Assembly: GCA_001940925.1 (NCBI GenBank)
Contig: MSGZ01000021.1
Location: 26,999 to 90,998, forward strand
DNA length: 64,000 nucleotides
Direction: 5' to 3'
DNA from: Ruminococcus sp. Phil11
Lineage (GTDB): Bacteria; Bacillota; Clostridia; Oscillospirales; Ruminococcaceae
The notes under the pieces are model-generated. The model was not told the origin of the DNA and searched no databases. It worked only from the letters and a program-made list of their open reading frames with translations. The stretch's first letter is position 1, and every line of letters begins with the position of its first letter. This document shows, piece after piece, positions 46,263 to 56,784 of this stretch. Made by a program: the position numbers and the translations under genes.

Positions 46263-48023
46263 ATGAAAAAAACAAAAAAACGCTCTGCGATCAGCTGGGT
46301 GATCGAATTTGCAGGGCAGAAGAAACCGAATTACATATTGAGCGTGCTGCTGGCAATGTGCAAGGTCGTGTTCGGGCTGATGCCGTATCTGTACATGGCG
46401 GATATCGTCCGGAAGCTGCTCGAAATGCACGCAGGTACGCTGGAAAAGGATATGTCCCTGCTGACTGCGAGCATCGTGAAAATGGCGGTGTTCTGGCTGC
46501 TGTGCCGCGTCTGCCACGCGGTCTCGACGACGCTTTCCCACGCCGCGACCTTTGAGGTGCTTGCCAATATCCGCCGTCAGCTCACCGAAAAGCTCTCGAA
46601 GCTGCCGCTCGGTTCGGTGCTGTCGCAGTCCAGCGGCACCTACAAAAACATCATCTGCGAGCGTGTGGATTCGATCGAAACGACGCTCGCGCACATCATT
46701 CCGGAGGTGCTGTCCAACGCCTTTGTGCCGGTCGCTCTCATCATCTACATGATGACGATCAACTGGAAGCTGACGCTGATCTCGCTGATCTGTGTGCCGG
46801 TCGGTGCGGCGTTTTTCATGCTGATGATGGTCGGCAGTCAGGAAAGCTATGAAAATACGGTCGTCAAAACGAAAAAGCTGAATGATACCGCCGTCGAATA
46901 CATCAACGGCATTGAGGTCATCAAGGCGTTCGGCAAGGCGAAAACCTCGTATGAAAAATTCGTGATCGCGGCGAAAGAGGGGGCGGACTGCTTCATTGAC
47001 TGGATGCGCCGCTGCAATCTCTGGCAGAATCTTTCCCTGCTGATCATGCCGTATTTTCTGCTCGGACTGCTGCCGTTCGGCGCGCTGTTTTACATGAAAG
47101 GCACGGTCACCGGTGCCGATCTGCTGATGCTGATCATCCTCTCGCTCGGTCTGGTCTCGCCGTTCATGACGATCGCGTCCTATTGGGACGGCATGGCAAA
47201 AATGGGCACGATCATCGGCGAAGCGACAGAGATCCTTGAACGTGAGGAGCTGATCCGCCCCGAAAAGCTGACCGAGAAAATCAACGGCACGGACATTGTG
47301 CTGCGCGATGTGCATTTCGGCTACAAGGACGAGGAGATCCTGCATGGCATTGATCTGAACATTAAGCAAGGGACGGTCAATGCGCTGGTCGGGCCGTCCG
47401 GTTCGGGCAAATCGACGATCGCAAAGCTGATCGCATCGTTCTGGGATGTGGACAGCGGCAGCATCACCTTCGGCGGCGCAGATATCCGCAAGATCCCGCT
47501 GGAACAGTACAACAGGAATATCGCCTATGTCTCGCAGGACAACTACCTCTTTGACGAAACGATCATGGATAATATCCGCATGGGCGATCTGCGTGCGACC
47601 GATGAGGATGTGATGAATGCGGCGAAAGCCTGCGGCTGCCACGATTTTATCATGCAGCTGGAGCACGGCTATCAGACCGTTGTCGGCGGTGCGGGCGGAC
47701 ATCTCTCCGGCGGTGAGCGGCAGCGTATTTCGATTGCAAGAGCGATGCTGAAAAATGCGCCGGTCATCATTCTCGATGAAGCAACGGCGTACACCGACCC
47801 CGAAAATGAAGCACTCGTGCAGTCCTCGGTCGCAAGACTGGTGCAGGGCAAAACGCTGCTTGTGATCGCGCACAGATTATCGACGATCGCATCCGCCGAC
47901 CAGATCATTCTGATCAATAACGGCACAGTTGAAGCGGCGGGCACGCAGGAGGAATTGCTCGCAGATTCGCCGCTTTACCGGCAGATGTGGGAAGCACATA
48001 CGGCAGTCAGGGAGGGTGCATGA
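46263..48023 (+). CDS. ABC transporter, fused permease/ATP-binding protein
   Basis: Walker A GPSGSGKST, LSGGERQRISIARAML, Walker B VIILDEAT. Confidence 0.95.
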   Translation: MKKTKKRSAISWVIEFAGQKKPNYILSVLLAMCKVVFGLMPYLYMADIVRKLLEMHAGTLEKDMSLLTASIVKMAVFWLLCRVCHAVSTTLSHAATFEVLANIRRQLTEKLSKLPLGSVLSQSSGTYKNIICERVDSIETTLAHIIPEVLSNAFVPVALIIYMMTINWKLTLISLICVPVGAAFFMLMMVGSQESYENTVVKTKKLNDTAVEYINGIEVIKAFGKAKTSYEKFVIAAKEGADCFIDWMRRCNLWQNLSLLIMPYFLLGLLPFGALFYMKGTVTGADLLMLIILSLGLVSPFMTIASYWDGMAKMGTIIGEATEILEREELIRPEKLTEKINGTDIVLRDVHFGYKDEEILHGIDLNIKQGTVNALVGPSGSGKSTIAKLIASFWDVDSGSITFGGADIRKIPLEQYNRNIAYVSQDNYLFDETIMDNIRMGDLRATDEDVMNAAKACGCHDFIMQLEHGYQTVVGGAGGHLSGGERQRISIARAMLKNAPVIILDEATAYTDPENEALVQSSVARLVQGKTLLVIAHRLSTIASADQIILINNGTVEAAGTQEELLADSPLYRQMWEAHTAVREGA

Positions 48024-49756
48024 TGTTTACAACATTGAAACGCTTTTTTGATTTTTGCAACGGGGAGGACCGCAAAAAGCTGTATCTGGCGATCGCGCTC
48101 GGCACGGTCAAGGCGGTCTTTGCGGCACTGCGCATTTCGGCGATCGGCGTGATCGTCATGGGCATTCTGGACGGGAATATGACGAACAAACACATCTGGG
48201 CTGCGGTTGCAATTCTCGCGGCATCGGTGCTCGGGCAGCTGCTCATCAACCTGAAAACGACGATGCTGCAGACCGAAGCGGGCTATCATTCCTGCTCGAA
48301 CAAGCGCATTGAGATCGCGGAACATCTGCGCTATCTGCCGATGGGCTATTTCAATGACAACAGCCTCGGTCATATCACCAGCGTGACAACAAACACAATG
48401 GAGGCACTCTCGGATGTGGCGACACGCGTCGTGATGCTGACGACACAGGGCATCCTGACAACATTTGTGATCACGGTGTTTGTATTCTGCTTTGACCGGC
48501 GCATCGGGCTTCTGCTGACGGCGGGCGTCGCGGTCTATGCGCTTGTCAATGCGGCGATGCAGAGAGCCACACGCAGGGGCGCACCCGCGCAGCAGAAAGC
48601 AAACCGTGATCTTGTTGCCGCAGTCATCGAGTTCATTCAGGGTATCGCGGAGGTCAAAAATTATAACCTCGTCAGCAGCCGTGCCAAGAAGCTTGAAGCG
48701 GCGATCAGGGCGAAGCAGAACGGCGACACGCACCTTGAATTTGACGTCATTCCGTACATTACCCTGCAGGAGATCGTCACGAAAATGACCGGCGTTCTGA
48801 TGTGCGCGGCATCCGTGTATTTTTACATCAACGGCAGCATGTCGCTGCTCTACTGCATCATGATGACGATCAGCTCGTTCATGATCTATGAGAGCCTTGA
48901 CATCATGGCAGGCTTTTCTGCGCTGATCCGCAGCGTTTCGGTCTGTGTTGATCAGGCAAATGAGATCCTCTCCATTCCGGAAATGGATATTGACGGCGCA
49001 GAGATCACGCCTGCAAATCATAATATCGAGCTGAAAAACATCTCATTTGCGTATGAAAACAGAACGATCATTGACGGCGTTGACCTGAAAATACCCGAGA
49101 AAACCACAACGGCGATCGTCGGGCCGTCCGGCGGCGGCAAGACCACGCTGACCAGTCTCATGGCGCGGTTCTGGGATGTGAAAAGCGGCGAGGTGCTGCT
49201 CGGCGGGAAAAATGTGAAGGACTACAGCTTTGACAGCCTGATGCGGAATTTCAGCTTTGTGTTCCAGCGGGTGTATCTGTTTGAGGACACGATCGCGAAT
49301 AATATCCGCTTCGGTGAGCCGGATGCACCGATGAAAAAGGTCATAGATGCGGCAAAAAAGGCGCGCTGCCATGACTTCATCATGAGCCTGCCGGACGGCT
49401 ATGATACCGTGATCGGCGAGGGGGGCGCAAGTCTCTCCGGCGGCGAAAAGCAGCGCATTTCCATTGCAAGAGCGATCATGAAGGATTCGCCGATCATCAT
49501 TCTGGACGAAGCGACTGCCAATGTGGACCCCGAAAATGAAGCAGAGCTGACAAAGGCAATCGAGGAGCTGACCAAAGAAAAGACGATCATCATGATCGCG
49601 CACCGCCTGAAAACGGTCGAGCACGCAGACCAGATCATCGTCATTGACGGCGGAAAGATTGTGCAGCAGGGCAGACATAAGGAGCTCATACAGCAGGACG
49701 GCATCTATCGCACATTTGTGACCGACAGACAGAAAGCGGCAAGCTGGAAGCTGTGA
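48020..49756 (+). CDS. ABC transporter, fused permease/ATP-binding protein
   Basis: Walker A GPSGGGKTT, LSGGEKQRISIARAI; start overlaps previous stop. Confidence 0.95.
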   Translation: MMFTTLKRFFDFCNGEDRKKLYLAIALGTVKAVFAALRISAIGVIVMGILDGNMTNKHIWAAVAILAASVLGQLLINLKTTMLQTEAGYHSCSNKRIEIAEHLRYLPMGYFNDNSLGHITSVTTNTMEALSDVATRVVMLTTQGILTTFVITVFVFCFDRRIGLLLTAGVAVYALVNAAMQRATRRGAPAQQKANRDLVAAVIEFIQGIAEVKNYNLVSSRAKKLEAAIRAKQNGDTHLEFDVIPYITLQEIVTKMTGVLMCAASVYFYINGSMSLLYCIMMTISSFMIYESLDIMAGFSALIRSVSVCVDQANEILSIPEMDIDGAEITPANHNIELKNISFAYENRTIIDGVDLKIPEKTTTAIVGPSGGGKTTLTSLMARFWDVKSGEVLLGGKNVKDYSFDSLMRNFSFVFQRVYLFEDTIANNIRFGEPDAPMKKVIDAAKKARCHDFIMSLPDGYDTVIGEGGASLSGGEKQRISIARAIMKDSPIIILDEATANVDPENEAELTKAIEELTKEKTIIMIAHRLKTVEHADQIIVIDGGKIVQQGRHKELIQQDGIYRTFVTDRQKAASWKL

Positions 49757-49853
49757 GACCGATCATTCATGTACAGAAAAAACGAGCTTATACATTTCTG
49801 TATAGGCTCGTTTCATTTTACCGTTTTGCGCAATTACGGCGATTCTTCCGGCT

Positions 49854-50498
49854 TTATCTGACCTTTCTCACAACACAGTGCAGACGGCAGAAGCCGCGTT
49901 TTTCAAAGGATTCCATGTGAAGTCCGGCATTTTTGCAAAGCTCTTGTATCTCATTCCTGTCATACATATGAACATCGCCTTTCCCCTTCAGATTTATGAG
50001 CGGGATCTCAATTTTATTGCAAAACCATCGTCCGAAAGCGGTAGCCATTGTCATATCGCGCAGGATCAGTCTGCCGTTCGGACGCAGAACACGGTACACG
50101 CTGTCGAAGAAGTCCTGCGGATTGGGATAATGATGAAAACTCTCGCAGCAGATCACCGCATCAAAGGAATTCGCGGCAAAGGGGAGATTCTCGCAGTCGC
50201 CGACCACAAACTTCACGCCTTTCAGGTTTTTCTTTTTTGCGACCTCGATCATTTTCGGCGTCAGGTCAATGCCGGTGTAATGCTTGTCGGGGTATTTCTG
50301 ATGCAGCAGCGTCAGCATCGGGCCGGTACCGCAGCCGCAGTCCAGCAGGTCGGTGAACAGCTCCTTTTCAAGCTCTGCCAGCACATCGGGGTAGTCCTTC
50401 TTGCACATATTGTACACGCCCGCATTCTCCGATTCGTAGCACTCGGCAGCTTTGGTAAACTCCTTTACGGACAGATCTTTGTATTCTTTGCTTGTCAT
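49854..50498 (-). CDS. SAM-dependent methyltransferase
   Basis: LLDCGCGTGPMLTLLHQKYPDKHYTGIDLTPKMIEVAKKKN. Confidence 0.9.
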   Translation of the reverse strand: MTSKEYKDLSVKEFTKAAECYESENAGVYNMCKKDYPDVLAELEKELFTDLLDCGCGTGPMLTLLHQKYPDKHYTGIDLTPKMIEVAKKKNLKGVKFVVGDCENLPFAANSFDAVICCESFHHYPNPQDFFDSVYRVLRPNGRLILRDMTMATAFGRWFCNKIEIPLINLKGKGDVHMYDRNEIQELCKNAGLHMESFEKRGFCRLHCVVRKVR

Positions 50499-50513
50499 GA
50501 TGATCTCCTCACC

Positions 50514-51032
50514 TTAGTTCCATATCAGGAATCTGAGTATCGCATAATCAATTCCCGAAAACAGCAGCGACATCATTGCTGTATACACACAGCCGATCAG
50601 AAAGCCCTTGAAATGGAAGAAATAATCCTTATAGCCCTTGCAGCCCTCTGTGCCCTTTATGACGATCCATACCGGCGTGACCGTGCATACGATCAGCCAG
50701 TCCATGACCAGAAGATCAACCACATTCCATGTCATGGCAATTATGAAAATATACTTCAACACCTGCAAAAATGAAGCCTGTTCGCTGTGAAACCGGAGCA
50801 AGCCGAATGCAAGGAGTACGCCAAATATGAACAGACCGCCGACTGCACCGAATCGTTTTGCGGCTTGTTCCTGTGCTTTTGCCGGTTTCTCAATGGTCGC
50901 CGCAGCCTGAATATCCTTCGGATAATCGTGGAGCATCGAAAACGGATAGAATTTCAGGATGAGAAACACATAAACGCTCCACATGACAGACCAGATCAGA
51001 CCGCAAATCAATGCATTATGCAACATGCTCAC
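50514..51032 (-). CDS. Multi-pass membrane protein of unknown function
   Basis: Four hydrophobic segments; between two methyltransferase genes. Confidence 0.65.
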   Translation of the reverse strand: MSMLHNALICGLIWSVMWSVYVFLILKFYPFSMLHDYPKDIQAAATIEKPAKAQEQAAKRFGAVGGLFIFGVLLAFGLLRFHSEQASFLQVLKYIFIIAMTWNVVDLLVMDWLIVCTVTPVWIVIKGTEGCKGYKDYFFHFKGFLIGCVYTAMMSLLFSGIDYAILRFLIWN

Positions 51033-51817
51033 TTCTTTCCGATCAGCAAAGACGAACCGCTCAGTCCGAGAATTTTAGCTTCGCCCTTTGACATGAACAT
51101 TCCGTTTGCCGTGTCGATCAGCTTCACTTCCTCATAGCCCTCGTCATACAGTTCCCGGATAAACTGCTGCATATCGCCGTAACGAGCCTTTGACATAATA
51201 TCGTGTATTGCGAATGTGCCGCCCTTTTTCAATACACGCAGCGTTTCACGGAGAAGCTCCTGCTTGCTGACACCCGTGATATTGTGGTAAACGTAATTGC
51301 TTGTCACTGCGTCAAAATATGCATCGGGAAAATCCAGCCTGCAGGCATCGCCCTGACGAAATTCCGTATTCTGAACACCCTCCGCATCGGAATTATCCTC
51401 GCAGAGCTGCTGGCTGAACGACGCATATTCCATGCCCCAGCGGTCAATGCCGATCATTCTGCCCTGCGGATTCCGCATTGCACAAGCGATCGTCAGCGCA
51501 CCGCTTCCGCAGCCGACATCCAGTCCGATGCCGTCCGCGGGCAGCGTGATATATTTTGCAGTACCCTCGACGATCTCTTTGGAAAGCTGACGCTCGCCGT
51601 CATAGGAGAATTTACCGTGTGCATAGAAGCTCCAAGCCGTCATTGCACCGCAGAGAAGTGTGCCTGCTCCCGCCGCTCCGGCAACTGCCTTTTTCAGATT
51701 CGGATTCATCTTTGTACACATCAGTGCTGCGGTTCCTGCACCGAGAATCATCGTGCCTGCGGTCAATGCCCTGAGCATTCCGTTGGGGACCCAGTTTTTA
51801 TAATTCGCACGCATCAT
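51029..51817 (-). CDS. Membrane-anchored SAM-dependent methyltransferase
   Basis: N-terminal hydrophobic segments; GIGLDVGCGSGALTIACAMRNPQGRMIGIDRWG. Confidence 0.85.
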   Translation of the reverse strand: MMRANYKNWVPNGMLRALTAGTMILGAGTAALMCTKMNPNLKKAVAGAAGAGTLLCGAMTAWSFYAHGKFSYDGERQLSKEIVEGTAKYITLPADGIGLDVGCGSGALTIACAMRNPQGRMIGIDRWGMEYASFSQQLCEDNSDAEGVQNTEFRQGDACRLDFPDAYFDAVTSNYVYHNITGVSKQELLRETLRVLKKGGTFAIHDIMSKARYGDMQQFIRELYDEGYEEVKLIDTANGMFMSKGEAKILGLSGSSLLIGKK

Positions 51818-51828
51818 AACACTCCTTT

Positions 51829-52083
51829 TCACTTATTTTTTCTGAAAAAGCCCTTTTTCTCATACGGTTCGCAGGTCACACTCATAACGGTATAGCCTGA
51901 ACCGTCCAGTGCGGCGGTTATCATCGCAGCCGACAGTTCGTTTTCGCTGATGATGACCGTTTCACCCTTTTTATGGGAAGATGACACCTTCTTCACTGTC
52001 ATCTTGGTGCGAATCGCATCGTTGACATGCGATTCGCACATTCCGCACATCATGCCGTCAATTCTGACTGTTGTTTGATACAC
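51829..52083 (-). CDS. Heavy-metal-associated (HMA) domain protein
   Basis: MYQTTVRIDGMMCGMCESHVNDAIR; GMMCGMC motif. Confidence 0.88.
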   Translation of the reverse strand: MYQTTVRIDGMMCGMCESHVNDAIRTKMTVKKVSSSHKKGETVIISENELSAAMITAALDGSGYTVMSVTCEPYEKKGFFRKNK

Positions 52084-52100
52084 AGCGTCTCCGCTCCTTT

Positions 52101-52757
52101 CTATGATTCCTTTTCCGCCTGCAGCGTATTGTTCCCGTCTTCCTTGCTGTACATCAGGTCATAGATCTTGCAGCCTGCCGCCGTCCGGATCTGAACAAGC
52201 TTCATGCCGAGATGCACATAGCGGTCACATTTGCCCTTCGCATCGGTATCCAGTATGCAGGGGCAGCCGTTTTTGTCTGCCGTTTTATAGGCAAATTCCA
52301 TGAGCTTCCGCATGTATCCCTGCCCCTGATACTGCTCTGTCACGATCAGCATTTCCACCTTGACATAAGGCTTTTTCTGCTTTTTCATCTGGATTTCAAG
52401 CGGCTTTTTATCGCAGCCGCTGTTTGCCTGCTTCAGAAATGAAAACAGCCTGCCCCAGCCGCCGAGTGCATTTTTCATGCGCCTTGCCATTCTGACGATG
52501 CTCCGGAATCCCGGATGATTTCCGTTTGTGTCGGTGATGAGGATATAGCCCTCGCCGTGATCGGTGCTGTAAAATGTTCCGCTTTCGATGCCTGCGATCA
52601 CAAAAGACTTCATGTATTCGGTCATAGCCGCTTTTGACGGAAAAAACGGCTTCAATCCGCCTTCTCCGGGCGCATACGGGTAATCCCAGAACGATGCGCC
52701 GATCAGTGCGGAAATCTCATCTATTTTCTCTTTGGATAGTGAACGTACCTTTTTCAT
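52101..52757 (-). CDS. GNAT-like acetyltransferase
   Basis: EMLIVTEQYQGQGYMRKLMEFAYKTADKNGCPCILDTDA. Confidence 0.75.
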   Translation of the reverse strand: MKKVRSLSKEKIDEISALIGASFWDYPYAPGEGGLKPFFPSKAAMTEYMKSFVIAGIESGTFYSTDHGEGYILITDTNGNHPGFRSIVRMARRMKNALGGWGRLFSFLKQANSGCDKKPLEIQMKKQKKPYVKVEMLIVTEQYQGQGYMRKLMEFAYKTADKNGCPCILDTDAKGKCDRYVHLGMKLVQIRTAAGCKIYDLMYSKEDGNNTLQAEKES

Positions 52758-53232
52758 CCCTTTGTCCTCCGGCCGCCTTTTGGTTAGCGTTTGCAAACCC
52801 TCATCTATATTATAGCATATGCTAACTCAAATTTCAAGATGTCAGCAGAAAAAAGCCGCCCAATTATGAACGGCTTTCTGCAGGTGCTTCTGTATGATAT
52901 ATATAGGTTTCACCTGCCGGATAATCTTGATTTCTGTTTTTTCATCATTTTTCTGTTCAGCTTTCCCGGCCTGTGCTGACGGCGCGCTTCTCATTGTGAT
53001 TCACATTACCGATAATTCGTTTATCGCTTTGGTGTGTGCCAACCGGCTTGCCAAGTGCAGCAGGTTTACCTGATGCAGAATAGGCATGTGCTTATAAGCG
53101 GGGCAGTCTCCGCGGGCGATTCCGAAAGCTCGCCGGAAGACTGTTTGCAGCATAAAATATACCGCTCGGCTTGCTTTTTGCCGCACAATATGCTATAATA
53201 ATAAAGGAAATTGACGGAAACCGGTGATAGCT

Positions 53233-54602
53233 TGAACGAACAGGAACCAAAACAGGATAAGCGCATCCGGATCCTGCGGGATGAAACGCCTGCAAAGGCG
53301 GTCGTGCGCATGGGCGTGCCGCTGATCGCGGGCATGTGCATCATGGTGCTCTATAACCTTGTGGATACGTTTTTCATCGGCCTGCTGCATGACGACTATC
53401 AGCTTGCGGCGGTGAACCTCGGGTATCCGGTCATGATGATCTCGGTCGCGGTTTCCAATATGATCGGCACGGGAACTGCCTCGCTGATCGCACGCAGTCT
53501 GGGCGCGGGCGCGCGTGAGAAAGCCGAACACGCGCTGACCTCCGGCATGGTGCTGACCGCCGTGAACGGTCTGATTGTGACACTGGCGGGACTGCTGTTC
53601 CTGCCGCAGATCGTCAGCGGGCTCGGCGCGGATGCCGATACTTTCACATATACATCGCAGTATACCGAGGTGCTGCTCGGCGGCAGTATTGTCATCATGG
53701 GCAGCTATACGCTCGGCACACTGCTTCGGAGCGAGGGCTCCGTGAAATACGCCGTTGCGGGGATGCTCTGCGGAACCGCGGCCAATGTGGTGCTTGACCC
53801 GCTGTTTATCTTCGGGTTCGGGATGCAGGTGCGCGGCGCGGCAGTCGCGACCGTGCTCGGCAATGCGGTCAGCACGGGCGTTTCGCTGCTGCTCTATGCA
53901 CGCGGGAAAACGCTGCTGCAGCCGCACTGGAAATACCGGGTGCCGACGAAGGAAGTCCTCGGCGAGATCTTTTATGTCGGTTTGCCGGCCTCACTGGAAA
54001 CGCTGCTGACCACGGCGGCTTATATTGTCAACAACAATCTTGCGGCGCATTACAGCGCGCTGCATGTGACGGCAACGGGTCTGGCGCAGAAGATCATGAC
54101 GCTCGGCACGTATGTCTATCAGGGCTTTGCGTCCGGCACGCAGCCGCTCATGGGCTATAACTACGGCGCGAAGAATTACCGCCGGATGCTTTCCGTCCTG
54201 CGGGCGGGTCTGCTGATTGTCAGCGGCACGGAGCTCTGCATCATGGCGGTCTACGCTGTGTTCGCGCCGCAGCTGATCGGCATTTTCACCGAAACGCCGG
54301 AGGTGATCCGCCTCGGCAGCCGTGCGCTCCGGACGGTCATGTGGATCCTGCCGTTTGTCGGCGCGGTCTCCATGAGCCGGATGTCGTTTCAGGCAATGGG
54401 CAAGCCGCTCAGTGCCTTTGTCATAACGCTGGTGCGGCAGCTGTTCCTTTACGTGCCGCTGCTGCTGATCCTTGACCGCTGCTTCGGCTTTTCGGGGATG
54501 CTCTGGGCGCAGCCCGTGACGGAAGCTGTCATGACGGTGTTTGCGGTCCGGCTGCTGGTCCGGACGATCCGCGGCGCGATGCGGGAAGCGGAATCTGCAT
54601 AA
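53233..54602 (+). CDS. MATE family efflux transporter (probable TTG start)
   Basis: TPAKAVVRMGVPLIAGMCIMVLYNLVDTFFIGLL; 12-TM pattern. Confidence 0.92.
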
Positions 54603-54621
54603 GAGAAGGGAGAGGGCGCAT

Positions 54622-56784
54622 TTGCTGAAGGGTGCGGCTGTCAGAGCACTGCCGCGGGATATTTTCACGGGCATCATCATTGCGCTGGTCTCGATCCCGA
54701 TCTCCATGGGCTATGCGCAGATCGCGGGGCTGCCTGCCGTCTGCGGCCTGTACGGCTCCATTTTCCCGATCCTGATCTTTTCGCTGGTATCCAGCTCGCC
54801 GCAGATGATCTTCGGTGTCGATGCGGCACCGGCGGCACTGGTCGGGGCATTCCTGACGGCGCAGGGCATTGCGCTTGGCTCTGAAGAAGCGATCCGCCTC
54901 GTGCCGGCAGTGACGCTGCTGGTCGGGCTCTGGCTGCTGCTGTTCTCGCTGCTGAAAGCGGGACGGCTCGCGGCATATATCTCCACGCCGGTCATGGGCG
55001 GCTTTATCAGCGGCATCTGCATGACGATCATTCTGATGCAGATCCCGAAGCTGCTCGGCGGCGGAAGCGGCACCGGCGAGCTGCCGGAGCTGCTGCTCCA
55101 TATCGCAGAGGTCTGCGGGAACGAGCTGAATCCGGCCTCTATGGCGGTCGGGTTTGCGGCACTCGCGATGCTGCTGGCCGGCAAAAAGCTGCTGCCCAAG
55201 CTCCCGATGGCGGTCGTTGTCATGGCGGGCGGCGCGCTGCTCGGCAGGAGCGGCTTTGCGGATGCGCACGGCATCCGGATGCTGGACGCGGTCGAACGCG
55301 GCCTGCCGCCGTTCTCCTTTCCGCACATCATGCCGGAGCAGATCTCGGAGCTGCTGACCGTCAGCCTGACGGTCGCGGCGGTCATCATGGCGGAAACGCT
55401 GCTGGCATCCGGCAGCTTTGCAAATAAAAACGGCTATCCGATCGAGGATAACCGCGAGATCCTGACCTACGGGCTGTGCAATCTCGCAGCGAGCGTGACC
55501 GGGTGCTGTCCCGTGAACGGCTCTGTCTCCCGCACGGCCATGGGGGAGCAGTACGGCGGAAGATCGCAGGTGATGTCGCTGGCGGCGGCAGTCACCATGA
55601 TGCTGATTTTGCTGTTCTGCACCGGCTTTATCGCATATCTCCCCGTGCCGGTGCTGACCGCGATCGTGATCGCGGCTTTGCTCGGCGCAGTCGAATTTGA
55701 CCTTGCACACCGGCTGTTCCGGCAGGATAAGCAGGAGCTGCTGATCTTCCTCGGCGCGTTCTTCGGCGTATTGCTGCTCGGAACGGTCGCTGGCGTTGTG
55801 ACCGGCGTGCTGCTGTCGTTCGTCTCGCTGATTTTGCGGACGGCAAACCCCAAGCGTTCGTTCCTCGGCGTCATTCCGGGGCATGAGGGCTTTCACAGTC
55901 TGGAGCGCAATACCAATGCAGTGCCGGTCAGCGGCGTGATCCTGTACCGCTTTTCGAGCAACCTGCATTTTGCGAATGTGCGGCTGTTCATCAGCGATCT
56001 GGAGCAGGCGGTCACGCCGGATACCCGGTGCATCGTCGTCGATTCCGGCGCGGTCTGCAATCTGGATATCACCGCGGCGGACAGACTGGAGGCGTTCCGC
56101 AAATCGCTGAATGCGCGCGGCATCGCACTGTACTTCGCCTCGCATATCGGCTCGCTGAACGACCGGTTCCGCGCACTCGGGCTTGCTGGGTGGGTCGAAA
56201 ACGGTTATGTCCGCCGGACGATCCCGGCTGCACTGAAAAACGCGGGCTATGAGCCGCCCTATGTCACGGACGGCGGCGAAACGGCATCCGCGGTGCGCGA
56301 CCCCGCCCGTCTGGAATTTGAATGGGCGTTCGGCTCCCGTGCGGAGGCGGAAATGGAGCAGTACATCGAAGCACTGCTCCGGAACATCGACACAAATGCT
56401 TCTCCGGAGGAGCAGCTCTCCGGCATTCTGCGGGCGCGGGGCGTCTGGCGGGATGTCAGCGATTCCGATCAGGAGGAGCTGCTGACGCATCTGCAGACGC
56501 ATATCCCGGAGCTTTCCGGGAAGCTGCATCTCAGCGAAAGCGAGATCGAGGAAGCAATCGAGGCGCGGCGCATGAAGCTCGCGCTCCGGCTGACAGAAAA
56601 TAACCCGAAGGCAGCAGAGGCGATCCGTCTTTACAATCAGAATTATGAGACCTCGCTGCGGGAGCAGGATCCCGCGCTGTACGACCGTCTGATGCAGTAC
56701 CGCGCACAGTCGCTTGCGCATTTGGCTCAGACGCATCCGGAGTATGCGGAGATCATCCGCGCATTCTATAAGGAGCAAGCATGA
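54622..56784 (+). CDS. SulP family anion transporter with STAS domain and C-terminal extension (probable TTG start)
   Basis: RDIFTGIIIALVSIPISMGYAQIAGLPAVCGLYGSI; STAS-like CIVVDSGAVCNLDITAADRLEAF. Confidence 0.9.
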   Translation: MLKGAAVRALPRDIFTGIIIALVSIPISMGYAQIAGLPAVCGLYGSIFPILIFSLVSSSPQMIFGVDAAPAALVGAFLTAQGIALGSEEAIRLVPAVTLLVGLWLLLFSLLKAGRLAAYISTPVMGGFISGICMTIILMQIPKLLGGGSGTGELPELLLHIAEVCGNELNPASMAVGFAALAMLLAGKKLLPKLPMAVVVMAGGALLGRSGFADAHGIRMLDAVERGLPPFSFPHIMPEQISELLTVSLTVAAVIMAETLLASGSFANKNGYPIEDNREILTYGLCNLAASVTGCCPVNGSVSRTAMGEQYGGRSQVMSLAAAVTMMLILLFCTGFIAYLPVPVLTAIVIAALLGAVEFDLAHRLFRQDKQELLIFLGAFFGVLLLGTVAGVVTGVLLSFVSLILRTANPKRSFLGVIPGHEGFHSLERNTNAVPVSGVILYRFSSNLHFANVRLFISDLEQAVTPDTRCIVVDSGAVCNLDITAADRLEAFRKSLNARGIALYFASHIGSLNDRFRALGLAGWVENGYVRRTIPAALKNAGYEPPYVTDGGETASAVRDPARLEFEWAFGSRAEAEMEQYIEALLRNIDTNASPEEQLSGILRARGVWRDVSDSDQEELLTHLQTHIPELSGKLHLSESEIEEAIEARRMKLALRLTENNPKAAEAIRLYNQNYETSLREQDPALYDRLMQYRAQSLAHLAQTHPEYAEIIRAFYKEQA

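Noticed and set aside
46230-47873. 547-aa ORF antisense to the ABC transporter
   Set aside because: Overlaps a clear ABC gene; composition typical of an antisense frame.
54529-56778. 749-aa ORF antisense to the SulP transporter gene
   Set aside because: Shadow ORF from GC-rich codon bias: low-complexity Arg/Gln/Asp-rich translation with no family motifs, fully overlapping a well-supported gene.
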